NCBI RefSeq assembly: GCF_029852145.1
Contig: NC_079973.1
Coordinates: 7,336,385 to 7,400,384 of the forward strand
Direction: 5' to 3'
Length of the DNA: 64,000 nt
From: Microplitis mediator
Lineage: Eukaryota; Arthropoda; Insecta; Hymenoptera; Braconidae
The first letter of the stretch is position 1; each line of letters begins with the position of its first letter. This document shows positions 47,281 to 59,474 of the stretch, piece after piece. The notes under the pieces are model-generated. The model made no database searches and was not told the DNA's origin. It saw nothing but the letters and a program-made list of their open reading frames with translations. The position numbers were made by a program, and so were the translations under genes.

Positions 47281-50200
47281 AGATCTTATTTATCAACATT
47301 TAGTCATACATTTAATATTTAATTGATAAGTATAAATTAAAATAATAATGATAATAATAATAAGTAAAAAAAAAAATATGCATTGGTGTATAAAGAATGA
47401 ATAAAAATGAACAAAAAATATAACTATTCCAATAGGAATAATTTAAGTGACAATTATTGGAACACAATTTTTAATTGTTTAAGAAAAAAAAAATCTAAGT
47501 TACAATTTAATTATTTTTTCAATTAAATTAGATGGCAGTGTTTAGTTTTTTATTTATATATATATGTATATATATTTTTTTGTTTTAAATATATATTTAT
47601 TTTAATAATTATAAGTTAATAAAAGTAAAATTTACTTTTTAATTTTGAAAATTTAATTTAATTCAATTTTTAATTTATTAAAATTTCAAGTGTGTCGCTC
47701 GATTGAATTTATCTAATTAATTTTAAATGTCTGATTTATTTATTTTTTTTAAACTGAAAAAATTAATAACTATAAATATTTTTTTTTAAATTGCCTAATA
47801 AGCTCATTTAAAATTTATTTTTATTTACCAAATTTATTATTTTCGCTAATTATAATTTCAATTCTGTCGGCTTAAGTCTAAATGTTTCTCGAATCTCGAC
47901 TGAAAGTTACACACTTCTGTTAAATTATTTAATTAATTAATAAATTTTAAAAATAAATAAAATAAAATAGCCAGCTAATTTTTCCAGTTTTCAAAAATAT
48001 ACTCAACTATTTCATCAGGTTTTGTTTTTTTTTATTTTATTTTATTAATTGTTTTATTATTTTTTTTGTACACGTTCGCGATAAATTCACGATAAGTTCA
48101 GTCAAAAGTAAAATTATAAAATATACATACATCTAAATGCAAAGATTCAATTTATAAAACTGGACAATTTATCTTATTAATTAGATAATTCAATATTACA
48201 TTTTAGTACCATCAATTTATTTTAAATATATGTATAACATATTTATTATTAATTGATGATAGTTTTCATTAAAACTCTAAATCTCACATTTTTCTATCAT
48301 TTTTAATTACAGTATTATTTTTTATTTGTCAAAATTTTAGATTTAAATAACTACTTCTGTACATTGCGTGGCAACCCGTGGAGAAAAAAATGTTCCTGAC
48401 AGTAACCTTCTAAAATTGAGATGATTCTGAACTTTGAATCGAATATTTTTTGAACTTTAAAATAATTAGAAGTAGTAAAAATTTTAAAATAGTGTGAATT
48501 TTTTTCGCGGGTTTCTATTTTTTCTTTTAAATTTTTCAAACAAAAATAATTTGAATTGACAATTTTTTGAGTTCACAATTAGTTTCAATCACTCGATTTT
48601 TGAACAGTTTTGAAACGATTTTTCTTTTACACGGGAAAGAATGAAACAAAAAGATATCAGACAAAGGTGAAGTTGACTGCCCGAGGACTGACATCACCTG
48701 AAGTTTGAAATCGTGTTTCATTTTTCTCGTGCACACAATATATTTTTTATATAATTTGCATTAATACTGGGAGATTTGATGCTGCGCAGTCAGTTGGAAA
48801 ATTAAAAATGTTCTAAACAATTGTCAGTCTGGGTAATTATTTAGATTAAAAAAAAAAAAAATGCGATTTTGGCAGGGATGAAATGAAGTCAGAAAATAAT
48901 TATAAAAATTAACGTTTAATTTTAATCAAGCCCATAAAAGAGAAATAATTTAATCCTATTCCTGATATAAAAATTATCAAAAAATAAAAAATGTAAAAAT
49001 AAATTTTATAAAAATCAGTTATTTAAAATTTGGTTTTTACTAAGTTTCAAAATTATGCAGCCGATTTCAAAAATAAGTTACAGTTAATTTGATATTAATT
49101 TTTATGTCAATTAATATCTAATTTTCTACAATAATCACTCTTTATCTATAATCTAATTACAGATAAGATTTTTAAAAGAATTTATTTTATTGTCTAATCA
49201 CAAAGTTATAAAAAAAAAATTTTTAATTGTTTTACAAACAAAAATAATTTTAAATAAATACACTGAAGTTTTAATAATTATAAAAATCCGTAATTAAAAT
49301 ATATATATAAATGTAAGATTAGAGTTTCAATTTATTATTTAATGATAAATATCAATGTTACATTAAAGAAATAACTATAAGTTTATTTTTGGATTATTGT
49401 TTTATTAGTCTTGTAATTAGTGAGCAATACTATCAGCTGCTTCGCTTATTTTATTTTCTATTTTTATTTACCAATTAATTAATTAATTAATTGATAATTG
49501 TATTTTTATTTCGTCCGTTTTATTACATTTATATTAAAATATTCCTTACTTTAATTATGAAAATACATGCAATATTTTATTGACAAAAATCAAAATTGAT
49601 TTTATTTAATTATTTGAATCTAAGGAATATATTTAATATAATTACTGTTTTCTTTAATTAAAAAAAAAAAAAAAACTATTGTTCAAGTGAATTATCAATT
49701 TAATTTAAATTAATAAACATCAATTGCGATGTAAATTAATAACTTTTTATCAGAATATATATTACACCCGACTGACATTCACTGACGTTATTACAAACTT
49801 ATTAATTAATTATTTACAATCGAATGCTTGTATTATTTTTTACAAAATAAAAAATAAATAATAGTGAAATTCATAGAAAAAATTTTTTAAAACTTGGGAT
49901 TGTTGTGGACGGTTTAAATCGCACATGACAGTTAGTACAGTAGATTAATTTTAAAATATTTAATTTCACCGGGTAAATTTATAAATATGTTTTTTTTTTT
50001 TAATTATGAGCATTCATAAACTTATTCTCTATATTGTAATAAACGTCAGTGATTGTGGCGCGCGTTTTTTTTCTATCAGTTATCGTCACCTTTGACAGGT
50101 AATAAAAATAATCAAATTAATTTATTTAAAAAAAAAGAACAAGCTAACCAGAGCTACGAAGCATTTGAAATTATTTATTATTTTTATACTATTAAATAAT

Positions 50201-50404
50201 TAAAAATATTTATAATAATCTAATCATAAAAATATTTATGACAAAAATAAAAAAAAAAAAAAGAACAAAATACCGCAATCGTAGATTGTAAATCACAAAC
50301 TAATTAATAATAAAAAAATAATAAATGAATAATAATAATAAATGAAAAAAAAAATTAATATTATTTTTTAATATACGAGTCGAGAAACAATAAAAAAATT
50401 ACCG
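47281..50404. other. AT-rich DNA downstream of the Polycomb-like gene
   Basis: No gene is seen. It holds a degraded AAGTTCCAAAA-family repeat (about 48395-48610) and a degraded TGTGTGACAAGG-type element (about 48640-48800). The 3' UTR of the minus-strand gene lies at its right edge; AATAAA hexamers on the minus strand occur near 50170. Confidence 0.45.
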
Positions 50405-51505
50405 TTATGTATTGGGTCCTTCCCATTCAATTAGATACTGCAATTGACCACTTTTACTTAATCTTTTAGCTTTAACACCAAATTTTTCACCAGACGCAAT
50501 GCGATTGGCCGCACCAAAGTACATATTAACAGAAGATTTTAAATCATCCATTGAAATATCAGGAGTTGTTTGTTTTATGGGAGATACTTTTGGTGACAAT
50601 GATAATGAGAGTGACGTTGACGCTGATGTTGATGGCATGGCCATGGACATTGAAATCGCTAAATTATTTCTCTTTTGAGCATCAGCTGATGAGGAAGCAC
50701 TGACACTTGATGATTTATCAGCAACACGTTGTCTTAAACGTCTGCCATTTAACGCGTAGTCAACACAATTACCAATCTGACTGGTACTGCTGCTCGAGGA
50801 ACTATTAAATGAACTTCTCAAATTTCTAACATAGTCATTTTTAACTTCACTGTTACGTGCTGGTAATATTGCAGCAGTTTTACTAGCAGTTGCTGTTGTT
50901 GATTGAAATTGCTGAGGTTGTGAAGGTGGACGACCACGACGATGTTGTCTACGTCTTTTAACTTGTCCATTACGATCAATAATAATATCCTTTTCTGACA
51001 GTTGACGTTTCGCTGGACGTATCAACGGTGGCTGTGGTATTACTGGTGTCAATGGAAGAGGAAGTGTGATTGGTGGCTGATAATTATTATTATAATTATT
51101 ATTGTTATGATGATGGTGATGATGATGATGATGATTGTGGTGATGATGATTGTAAGGTAATGGTGTACTTGATATACCAGGTGCTAAATTATTTACTGTT
51201 ATGTGATTTTGATTTGTTGGTGTACTCAACATTTCACTGAGATTACGAAATGGATTATTTTTTCCTTCAAAATCTTTTGGCGGTGGTATAAATGAATCTA
51301 AAGTACCACGTGAACTTGTTTCATCACCACTAGTATCTGCTGGTGTTGTTGATGGTTGAGGAAGATTTAACATTAAATCAACAGAACTTGGTACTGATAA
51401 TTCACTTATTGCTGATGATGCTGTTGCTGGTGGTGTTGGTGGTCCTGATACAGATGTTGGAGGTGTTGGTGGTAAATCTGTTACTTCTGGTGTACGTGGT
51501 TTTCT
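50405..51505 (-). CDS. Pcl exon 8: disordered region and C-terminal domain
   Basis: It codes for 366 residues: RKPRTPEVTDLPPTPPTS, a His/Asn run (HHHHNHHHHHHHHH with NNNN), RRRQHRRGRPPSQP (AT-hook-like GRPP), Ser runs, then the conserved C-terminal domain ending EWEGPNT and TAA at 50405-50407. Confidence 0.92.
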   Translation of the reverse strand, partial: RKPRTPEVTDLPPTPPTSVSGPPTPPATASSAISELSVPSSVDLMLNLPQPSTTPADTSGDETSSRGTLDSFIPPPKDFEGKNNPFRNLSEMLSTPTNQNHITVNNLAPGISSTPLPYNHHHHNHHHHHHHHHNNNNYNNNYQPPITLPLPLTPVIPQPPLIRPAKRQLSEKDIIIDRNGQVKRRRQHRRGRPPSQPQQFQSTTATASKTAAILPARNSEVKNDYVRNLRSSFNSSSSSSTSQIGNCVDYALNGRRLRQRVADKSSSVSASSSADAQKRNNLAISMSMAMPSTSASTSLSLSLSPKVSPIKQTTPDISMDDLKSSVNMYFGAANRIASGEKFGVKAKRLSKSGQLQYLIEWEGPNT

Positions 51506-54500
51506 CTACAATAAATATAATATAAATAATTATAATTTTATTTATTTTTCATGACACCAGCATCGAAACTTAACGTTTCAGTGTCTCTAGAGCCAGTCGA
51601 AATAAGATAATTTCAAGCCGATGCTGCAAACAATTGCTAGCGAATTCGTAATTCACAAATACCTTCATACAGCGGGCAGAAACATGAGTGTTGGGAAGAA
51701 ACACAATTATTTCTGCCCAGTATTAGTTATATTTAATGTTCATTTGCAGCCTTATTACTCTCATTTGTTTACTTGTCACTTTAGTTTACTCATTTCATTT
51801 TTTAAGGCCATTCTCAGACAGTGCCCCCCACTTTTTAAAAATTTTGAATGACTTTCAACTGTTATAAGCGTATCAAATTTTTATCAATTAATTAAAAAAA
51901 AATTAAAGCATTAATTGAAAAAAGGACAACGCAGTCGTAATTTCGACGATATATAGATTTTTAAAAAAATTATTTACACTTGATATCAATTAGGAGTTAA
52001 ACAAAATTCGTTAAATAAATTTCCGTAAAATCGTCCTGTCAATTTTATAATTCGAATTTTTAAATTTTGTTGGCTAAAATTTATTCAACAAATTTCGTTT
52101 AACTCCCAATTGATATCAATTGTAATTAATTTTTTCTAAATTCTATATCGCAACGAAATTACGACTACGTTGTCCTTTTTTCAATTAAAATTTTAATTTT
52201 TTTTCAATTGATTAATAAATTTTTAATACGGTTATGATAGTTGAAAGTCATTGCATATTTTTAAAAAGTGGGGGACACTGTCTAAGAATGCCCTTAAGTG
52301 ACAGTTTTAATTAACCAAATAAAATTTCTAAAAGATGAGTGAAATAATATTTTTGTCTTATTTACTATTAATATTTAGTAAGTGACTATAAATCACATAT
52401 TTCTCATTCTCTAACAGTTCTCCTTATCATCGGCTTGAAATTAACTTGTTTCTTACTGGCTGCTGGCACTAAATCTTCAAGTTCCGATGCAGATAATCAT
52501 GAAATATATGGTGTGTGACTCAGGATAAAGCACGATTTCAGACTGTGGGTGATGTCACCCTAGTCTGAAATCGTCTTGTTTCATACCTTGTCACACAATT
52601 TACTATATAATTTAAATATATATAAAAAAAAAAATTAATTACCTTAGCAATGGCATTTTTTAGTAATTTTCTAGCTTTTCTATATCTCGCTTCACGTACT
52701 ATTTGACTTTTAGTATCGTCACAGCCTTTATCACGTTTCTTATGTTTCCGTATCATACGTTCACGTGTACTATTTAATGCCATTAAACGTCGACGTCTTT
52801 GTAAACTTAATTTTGGAAATGGAAATGATTTTTTAACAAAACCACCACCACTATACCTGTCAATTATTATTTATATATTAAATTATTATTTTTATTTATA
52901 TTATTAAATTATTGTTAAATACTCAATTGCCAGTCTCCTAGTATATTAAGCTCCCCTACATCGTTTTCATTAGTGACGTTACAAAATAATTGATAACAAA
53001 AATAGCCAAATAAAAAAAAAAAAAATGATAATTTGAAGAAATATATCAAACATTTTATCTGTGTAGATTAAATTTTCAATAAATTATTTTATCGACAAAA
53101 AAAAATTATTTATTTTCTTATTAATCAGATTATTATTTAGTGATTATTTAAATTTGACATCAAGACTAAAATTAAAATTTACGTATTTTTATTTTTTGAT
53201 TTTATACTTTGTCAATATTTATAAGAATTAAAATTTAATAGTAAGGATTATAATCAAATTGTTATAAAATTTAAAATATTAATTCTTAAAATATGAGAGA
53301 TAATATTTAGCATGAATGCTCAAGAAATATAATATCTATTACTTTTATATCGTATAAGAAATATTATTGAGAAGATTATATTGTTTACATGTCTGACCAT
53401 GATGTCAATTGAAATGACGTCATGAAATTCCCTGACGTTTTCTCTGGTTATTATGACAAAAAATAAAAATACTTCTAAAAGTAGTCTCTGATGAAAATAA
53501 TAAATTCTATTATCAAGAAAGTCAATCATCTCAATTTAATAGATGAATATTTTTTAAAACTATAATTCAAATATATTAGATTTTGTTAAAAAATAGTTTT
53601 TTAAGAAGACTGGAAACTGAATAATTAACTTCTCGTGTAAAAATAAATTCGTTTAAAAAATGTTTCAAAATGAACTTCCAAAATTAAGAAAATTGTGAAT
53701 TTTGAGTTGAACATGTGTGAAACTTTAAAATAATCATAAGTGTGAAAAATTTTCAACTAGTGTAGACTTTTCTTGTCGGTTTCTATTTTTTTTTTTTTAA
53801 TTTTTCAAGCAAAAATGATTTGAATTGACAATTTTGTGAATTCATTTTTAATTCCAATCACTTATTTATTGGACTATTTTTAAAGTACGTGAAAAAAACT
53901 TTTAATAAAAGTAAAAAAATGTTCATAAATATTTTCAAATCTTTTTTATTTTTTTTCTGCCTCATACCTGAATAATTATGGTAAGAGTCGTAAGTTTTCA
54001 TAATTCCTAATTAATCAAATCATATTATTTTTGCTCAAAAAATAAAAAAAAAAATGCACAGGAAAAGTTTACACTAGTTGAAAATTGGTCACTTTTCAAT
54101 TTTTCAAAATTCCAAAAATTTTCACCTTAAAGTTCAGAATTGTCTCAATTTTGGAAGTTCACTGTCATGATGATTTTTATAACGATTTTTTTTTTTACAC
54201 AGGCCAAGTAATTAATTAATTAATGAACAAACCTTTCACGAAGAGATTCTGTTGATTGATTCAGCGTACTTGGTGTTGGACATGTACTTTGATCAGCATT
54301 AGTTTTCGATAATACTGTCCCCACTGTCACAATATCCGAAGGACTTACAACAGTAGTTTCAGTTACTGGGGCAGTAATTTCTTGATTCGTTGTATTTATC
54401 GTTTTAGGATTTTCAGTAAATATCACTGGACTGTAATAAAAATAAAATAAGTTTTTTTAAAAACATAAATATTTAAAAATTTTAATTGTTTAAATAATTT

Positions 54501-56975
54501 TTACCCAGGAGGTGGAAGATATTGCAGTCTTTTATTAGCTCCCCAACAACGACGTAAAACAGAATCATCAATGATTCCAGTAACTGGTAAATTAACTACT
54601 GGACATGGCGGCGGTAATCTAACTCTCAAACCCCAAATAGTTGTACGTTTTTTTATTTCACGGCCACATTTAAATCTATTTCGATTATTTGTTAATATTG
54701 AGAGTATTGATTCTCGACGAACTTGAGCGGTAACATCCCTAATCTATTTTTAAAAATATTTATAACAATAATTAGTTATTTATTTTATAAAATTTATTAT
54801 TTAATAAATACATACTCTCGATGGCAGTTGTAATAAATTCCAATTTTCAGCAGCGTATGGTATAATAATAGTATCCAAATCGTAATACTTTTTAGCATTA
54901 TATACGGTCAAATTGTACAACATCAGGTGCACGAGATCGACCCATTTTAATTCTAGTCGTCGTACAAATTCTTTACCGTAATTGCACGTTGAACACACAA
55001 ATACATAAAACCTAAAATAACACTCATTAAATATTTTATTTTAAATAACTCAAATTACTACATATACTATATTATATCTTTTGTTATTCATCATTATCAT
55101 CATTATTATCAAACAAATGAAAGTAAAACTTAACCCGGGTCTAGACTAATTTTTTTCAGTTTTTTTATATATTAAACAAAAATAAAAAAAAGTTCAATGG
55201 ATTAATCTGTAGTTTAGTAATCGAGGTTCTTATTTTTTGGAAATTTTTATTTGTTCAAGAGAAAAAATTAGACAAAGTATTAATTTACTGTGCAAGTGTA
55301 ACAAGGATAGTACAGTTTATTCACGAAAGTGATAAAGAAAATAAAGAAGATTTGTTTTAAAGATGTCTATGTTAAATATATATAAATATATATTAGAGGT
55401 GTGCGAATAATTCAAACTTATGAATAACTCCAAAATTTTCTTTTGAACGACCGAAAATTGTAATATTTTTTTTAATGATTCAAATTTTTGTCAAAAGTAA
55501 ATAGAACTGGGACACGAATTTACGAAAGAATTATTTTTGGTTACTTTAAAAACTAAGCTCCCCAAGTAGCACAGAGACGACTTTAAGATGTATTTTAAAA
55601 GGACAAAACAAATTTTTTGTCTCAAAGCCAAGTTTTTTTTATATAAATAAGACATACAGATGTTGGTCCCAGGAGTCATAGGAAATTTGTGTTCTTTTTT
55701 CCGTCCTAAAAGTCATTTCAATTAAAAAATCTTTTAGATGACTTATTTGACCATTATTTATAATTTACTTTTTGTCGCCACTTGTGAAGTCTTTTAAGCA
55801 GATATTTTTTCAGTTACGTTAATTTCTGATTGTTTTGTCAACATTTTGGTGCTTTATCGATAAGTCAAAAAACAGTCTCAAAACTTCTATCTTATAGATG
55901 TCATAAATCCAAGTGTACTACTCGGTCTCCATTAAATAAAAATTGAATATTTGAGAAGTGATCAAAATTTTCTTGATTCGAATCGAGTAATTTGAAGTCA
56001 CACATAATTCGAAAAGTTTCGAATTACTCGAATCGCAGAGTTATATATTATACCCCTAATACATATGAGTATATATATGACTAGCCTATATTATAACTGA
56101 CCTGTCGCCACTGTAGAGAGGATATGTCAAACAGCTGACACATTTTTCATGGAACCACTGCTTACATCTAGCGCATTGTAACATTTGTGTGTACCACTCG
56201 CCATTTAATCCACAATAACAATATATTTGTTCAGCATTAACTCGATGATGTGAATCCCAACTTAACATTTCAGGCTAAAGAAAAAAAACCAGATAAATAA
56301 ATGATTAACTTAATAAATAAAAAAATATCACAAATAATAATTTACATCATAAGGTAATTTTGTCATGTCTTCAGGTGGTGGTTGAGGTTGATCTCTACCA
56401 CTGCAAACTTTTCTAATGTTAGCTTTGATCATAGAATTCTTTGGATCAGGACCATCACGTGTTGTTTTGAGTATATTTTCTTGGCATCTCTTACACTTCC
56501 AGTGTGAATCTGCGTTAGCTTCTTCTTTAGATACTTGAGGCTATAATTAAAGTAATTAAAAACGTTACATTAAATTCTTTTTACTTTTTATTATTATTAT
56601 TTTTTATCAACGGTTTAAAGATAAAGCCATAATGAATGTTACCTTGTGACAGTGTTGGTGATAACCACGTCCGCATTTGTCACAAACAATAATATCATTA
56701 TCTGGCTTGGGCTTAAATTTTTTACACAACACACACATGACATTTGAATCCGGTATCCCGAGTTTGGTTAATTCTTTCACACTTGACCATGAGGAAGTAT
56801 TGTCAAGAAATTTAACCAAACATCTTTCTTGTACCAAGTCCACTTCAACAATCGTACCGAGATAATACTTTCCATCTTTGTGTTGTAGAAGTACGTCTTC
56901 GCCGTGAGAAAAACCAAGTCGCTGTTCTCGTGTCGTGCTGTCGGGCATTGCCAAATTATCTTCTGGCACCGACAT
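50405..56975 (-). CDS. Polycomb-like protein (Pcl / MTF2 / PHF19 family)
   Basis: Eight coding exons join in frame to 882 aa: 56643-56975, 56346-56540, 56102-56274, 54816-55011, 54505-54743, 54233-54430, 52643-52856 and 50405-51505. Polycomb-like proteins are PRC2 accessory subunits that bring the H3K27 methyltransferase to CpG-containing DNA. Domains: Tudor (about 22-72), PHD1 (CVLCKK... CDKCGRGYHQHCH, 81-140), PHD2 (YCYCGLNGEWYTQMLQCARC, about 192-240), extended-homologous winged helix (FYVFVCSTCN to about 360, with basic GREIKKRTTIWGLRVRLPPP), a long disordered Pro/Ser/His region, and the C-terminal MTF2-type domain (VNMYFGAANRIASGEKFGV... YLIEWEGPNT). The winged-helix Lys/Lys/Arg loop is retained, so DNA binding is likely. 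The Tudor methyl-lysine cage looks incomplete (His32 at the usual Trp). Start: MSVPEDN, after a probable 5' UTR intron. Confidence 0.92.
51802..52297. repeat. 496-bp near-perfect inverted repeat in a Pcl intron
   Basis: Left motifs TTAAGGCCATTCTCAGACAG, GGACAACGCAGTCGTAATTT and TTGATATCAATTAGGAGTTA return inverted as TAACTCCCAATTGATATCAA, AAATTACGACTACGTTGTCC and CTGTCTAAGAATGCCCTTAA. The centre is near 52045. An outer pair, AATTTCAAGCCGATG at 51609 and its inverse at 52429, widens the structure. It would form a long hairpin in pre-mRNA. Confidence 0.75.
52441..52605. mobile_element. hairpin element with TGTGTGAC (copy 4)
   Basis: It holds CTGGCTGCTGGCACTAAATC and GATGCAGATAATCATGAAAT (inverse of copy 1), then GTGTGTGACTCAGG, and a hairpin GATTTCAGACTGTGGGTGAT / ATCACCC.AGTCTGAAATC ending CCTTGTCACACAA. 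It lies 38 bp from the 5' end side of Pcl exon 7. Confidence 0.65.
52643..52856 (-). CDS. Pcl exon 7: basic region
   Basis: It codes for YSGGGFVKKSFPFPKLSLQ, RRRRLMALNSTRERMIRKHK and a further Lys/Arg-rich helix ending LLKNAIAK. Probably a nuclear-localisation or nucleic-acid-binding basic segment. Acceptor GACAG, donor GTAATT. Confidence 0.85.
53637..54200. repeat. palindromic AAGTTCCAAAA-family element in a Pcl intron
   Basis: GTGTAAAAATAAATTCG at the left and CGATTTTTTTTTTTACAC at the right are inverted; AACTTCCAAAATTAAGAAAA and TCTCAATTTTGGAAGTTCAC form inner arms. About 560 bp. Confidence 0.6.
54233..54430 (-). CDS. Pcl exon 6: Thr/Ser-rich linker
   Basis: It codes for about 65 residues of low-complexity, Thr-rich linker (PVIFTENPKTINTTNQEIT... 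STESLRER). There is no known domain. It is supported by both splice sites and by phase agreement (2 in, 2 out). Confidence 0.8.
54505..54743 (-). CDS. Pcl exon 5: winged-helix C-terminal half
   Basis: It codes for IRDVTAQVRRESILSILTNN, then FKCGREIKKRTTIWGLRVRL and PPPCPVV, ending LQYLPPPG. The basic loop before WGLRVR corresponds to the CpG-contacting loop of mammalian Polycomb-like proteins. Acceptor AAATAG, donor GTAAAA, intron 74 nt to the next exon. Confidence 0.88.
54816..55011 (-). CDS. Pcl exon 4: start of the winged-helix domain
   Basis: It codes for FYVFVCSTCNYGKEFVRR, then LELKWVDLVHLMLYNLTV and YYDLDTIIIPYAAENWNLL, matching FYIFVCSVCS... WVDIAHLCLYNLSV of MTF2. Acceptor TTTTAG, donor GTATGT. 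Confidence 0.88.
56102..56274 (-). CDS. Pcl exon 3: PHD2
   Basis: It codes for residues 177-233 plus two bases of codon 234: PEMLSWDSHHRVNAEQIYC, YCGLNGEWY, CARCKQWFHEKCVSC. Acceptor TTTAG at 56275, donor GTCAGT at 56101. Confidence 0.88.
56346..56540 (-). CDS. Pcl exon 2: end of PHD1 and linker
   Basis: It codes for residues 112-176 (PQVSKEE... HWKCKRCQ... MTKLPYD), giving the last Cys pair of PHD1. Acceptor TTATAG at 56541, donor GTAAAT at 56345. Too short to stand out as an open frame on its own. Confidence 0.85.
56643..56975 (-). CDS. Pcl exon 1: Tudor and first half of PHD1
   Basis: It codes for residues 1-111 and ends CHQHCHK at phase 0 before GTAACA. ATG at 56975 is the first Met after a possible acceptor (CAATAG at 56980). 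Confidence 0.88.
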
Positions 56976-57041
56976 TTTTCTATTGTCAAAAATTATTTTA
57001 TTTATTTATTATTAAACATACAATTCAGAAATAAAAGTACC

Positions 57042-57660
57042 GTTGTAAAAAATATTCATTCCAAAAATTTTCCTCAGAGTGAACTTCAAAAATTGAGACA
57101 ATTCTGAACTTTAAGTTGAACATTTTGGAACTTTGAAAAAATTAGAAAGTGAAAAATTTACAACTGGTCAAGGCTTTTACTGCGCGTTTTTTTTTTTTTT
57201 TTTAGCAAAAATAATTTGATGTGACAATTTTTTGGGTTTGAAAAAGATTAAAAAAAAAGGAATTATGAATATTTACGACTCTTACCAGAATTATTCAGAT
57301 AGTAGAAAGAAAAATAAAAATTATTTTAAAATATTTATGAACATTTTTTTGACGTTTATTAGAATTTTTTGGGAAGGTCAGTTTTTTTTATTTTTTGCAC
57401 TCGTTAAAAAATAGTCCAAAAAATTAGTGATTGGGACTAATTATGAACTTTATGAACTCACAAAATTGTCAATTTAAATCATTTTTGTTTACAAAATTAA
57501 AAAAAAATGATAGAAACCCACAAGAAAAATCCACACTAGTAGAAAGTTTTTCACCCTTCTAATTATTTCAAAGTTCCAAAAATGTTCAACTCAACAAAAT
57601 TGTCTTAATTTCTGAAGTTCACTCTAAGGAAATTTTTTTGAACGAATTTTTTTTCCGGTA
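57042..57660. repeat. palindromic AAGTTCCAAAA-family element in the Pcl 5' intron
   Basis: The left arm has TTCATTCCAAAAATTTTCCT and AACTTCAAAAATTGAGACAA; the right arm TTGTCTTAATTTCTGAAGTT and AAATTTTTTTGAACGAATTT. Internal frames are chance. Confidence 0.6.
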
Positions 57661-58452
57661 TTTTAAATCATTTTATTATTATTATGATTATTAATTAACA
57701 CAAATAAATTAATTTATTAACCACTTGAACAAGTACTCCAATGAACATCAAAATTTTTTCTTTCAACAGATAAATGACACAAATAAATTGATAATTACAC
57801 CTCGTAATTTATAGATAAAGTAATAAATTATTTTAAAAAATAATTTTACACAAACACTTTACCAAGTTGGTAATTTTTGCTCGTTAAATAAAATAAAATT
57901 TTAAATAAATATATCGATGAAAAAAAATAAATTTTATCAAAAGGTTCAATAAAATAATTAGAAAAATAATAATGAAAATTATAAATAAAATTTCAAATAA
58001 TTTAAAGGTATCGCGAAAATCAAAGGAGGCTGCGCCCATATGATCGGCATCTCATTAAAAACCAGTTCACACTTAGCAAACGGGAGCAGGTAACTGCAGT
58101 CTTGGTGTATATTATAAATTAACCAATAAATATGTAATATTTATGAGGATTGTTAACAACAATAATAACAATAACGCTCGGGTATAAAAATAAACTCAGA
58201 TATTGATGGATGATTATTGTGGGAATTCAGTTAAATAAAATAAATAAAATAAAAAAAAAAAGATACACAACCCTTGTAGACGATCAATCGCGCGGTCAAG
58301 ACAACGCGAGACATTTTCAACCCCTGACAATAAATATAATGACACCGGTTATTTATTTATTTGTTAATTGTTATGCTTTAGAGGTTTTTATTGTTGATGA
58401 AATAGGTGTTGAGATTCGTGGGCTGTTGTAATTATTATTTATGGTGACGTAC

Positions 58453-58580
58453 CTTGGTTTTCTCACTTGCCGAATTAATGCTCTCGATTGTTATCCTTCA
58501 TCCTTCCCTGTTCTCTGTTTCTCGGTCGGCCATTCGCGAGTACCACGCACTGACCTGCCACCGTTTACTTCGACACGCAC
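58453..58580 (-). other. probable 5' UTR exon and promoter region of Pcl
   Basis: On the minus strand a GC-richer block with CGAATGGCCGACCGAGAAAC ends AACCAAG followed by a consensus donor GTACGTCA (58452). An acceptor just before the ATG exon (56980) would complete a 5' UTR intron of about 1.47 kb. No long frame is present. The transcription start is not determined. Confidence 0.45.
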
Positions 58581-59084
58581 TAGATCCATTTTACGCGGGA
58601 AATTTTAAAACCTTTTTTTAATTGTTACTCATGGGTAATTACTCACTTTTTAGGGATTTATGAATCAATGAATATTAGTTACGTCATATTGATTAGTGAC
58701 GAAGGTAAATTAATCAGTGGATTTATTATTTGTGTAGAGTTAATTAAATTTTTTTTGCGCGGAGATTTGAATTTTGACAGCGGCCATTTTTTAATGATAC
58801 TCTGGTTTAGGGACTGCGTGAGTCAAGACCTGGAGTTTTTATATTTGTTTATTTTTTTTATCCACATAACAGTAATGAATCTTTTTAATAGGGAACCCAG
58901 TTACTTTATTTTATTTTTTATGTAATTTAATAAATAATTTTTTTAAAATTTATGACAGGAAATTAAGTTTTCTTAACATTCAAATTTAAAACTTAAAAAT
59001 TCAAATTTATAAGATTATAAAAAAAAAAAAAAATTAGAGTAGAAAAAATTTTTTTTTGAATTTTCATAAGAATTATTAATGATC

Positions 59085-59255
59085 CTTAAGTAGCAGACAA
59101 TTAACAATTTTCGGATTTTTTTTCTCAACAAATTAACTACAAAAAAATATACACATGTAGAAAATTGGAAAAACTATAGATGCAATTTTTTTAAATGGTT
59201 TTTTTTTATAATTTATCTTTTTAAAAAAAAAATAAAAAATTATTAGACGTCGGCT
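59085..59255 (-). repeat. 190-bp dispersed repeat, reverse copy
   Basis: It carries AATTATTAGACGTCGGCTAA at its right end, the inverse of the units at 26812-27200, together with ATAGATGCAATTTTTTT. It abuts the MITE at 59265. Confidence 0.55.
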
Positions 59256-59264
59256 AATTTCAGT

Positions 59265-59474
59265 AATGAGTGTGAATATGTGGCAGACATCAGATAAATT
59301 TAAAATTATTAATAAATAGAGTGAATAATTAATAAAATTAAATTTTTAAAAAATGCGCATTTAAAAAATTTTGAAACTAATGGGTGCATTTTTCATAAAT
59401 ATTTTATTTTAAATATTTATTTTATTTATTTATAATTTTAAATTTGTCTAATGTCTGCTACATTCGCACTCATA
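59265..59474. mobile_element. MITE with ATGAGTGTGAATATGTGGCAGACAT-type ends
   Basis: Left ATGAGTGTGAATATGTGGCA and right TGTCTGCTACATTCGCACTC are inverted; inside are AAAAAATGCGCATTT and GGGTGCATTTTT. Same family as 63605-63800. Confidence 0.65.

Noticed and set aside
56677..57107. Plus- and minus-strand frames overlapping Pcl exon 1
   Set aside because: Shadows of the Tudor/PHD1 exon in other frames.
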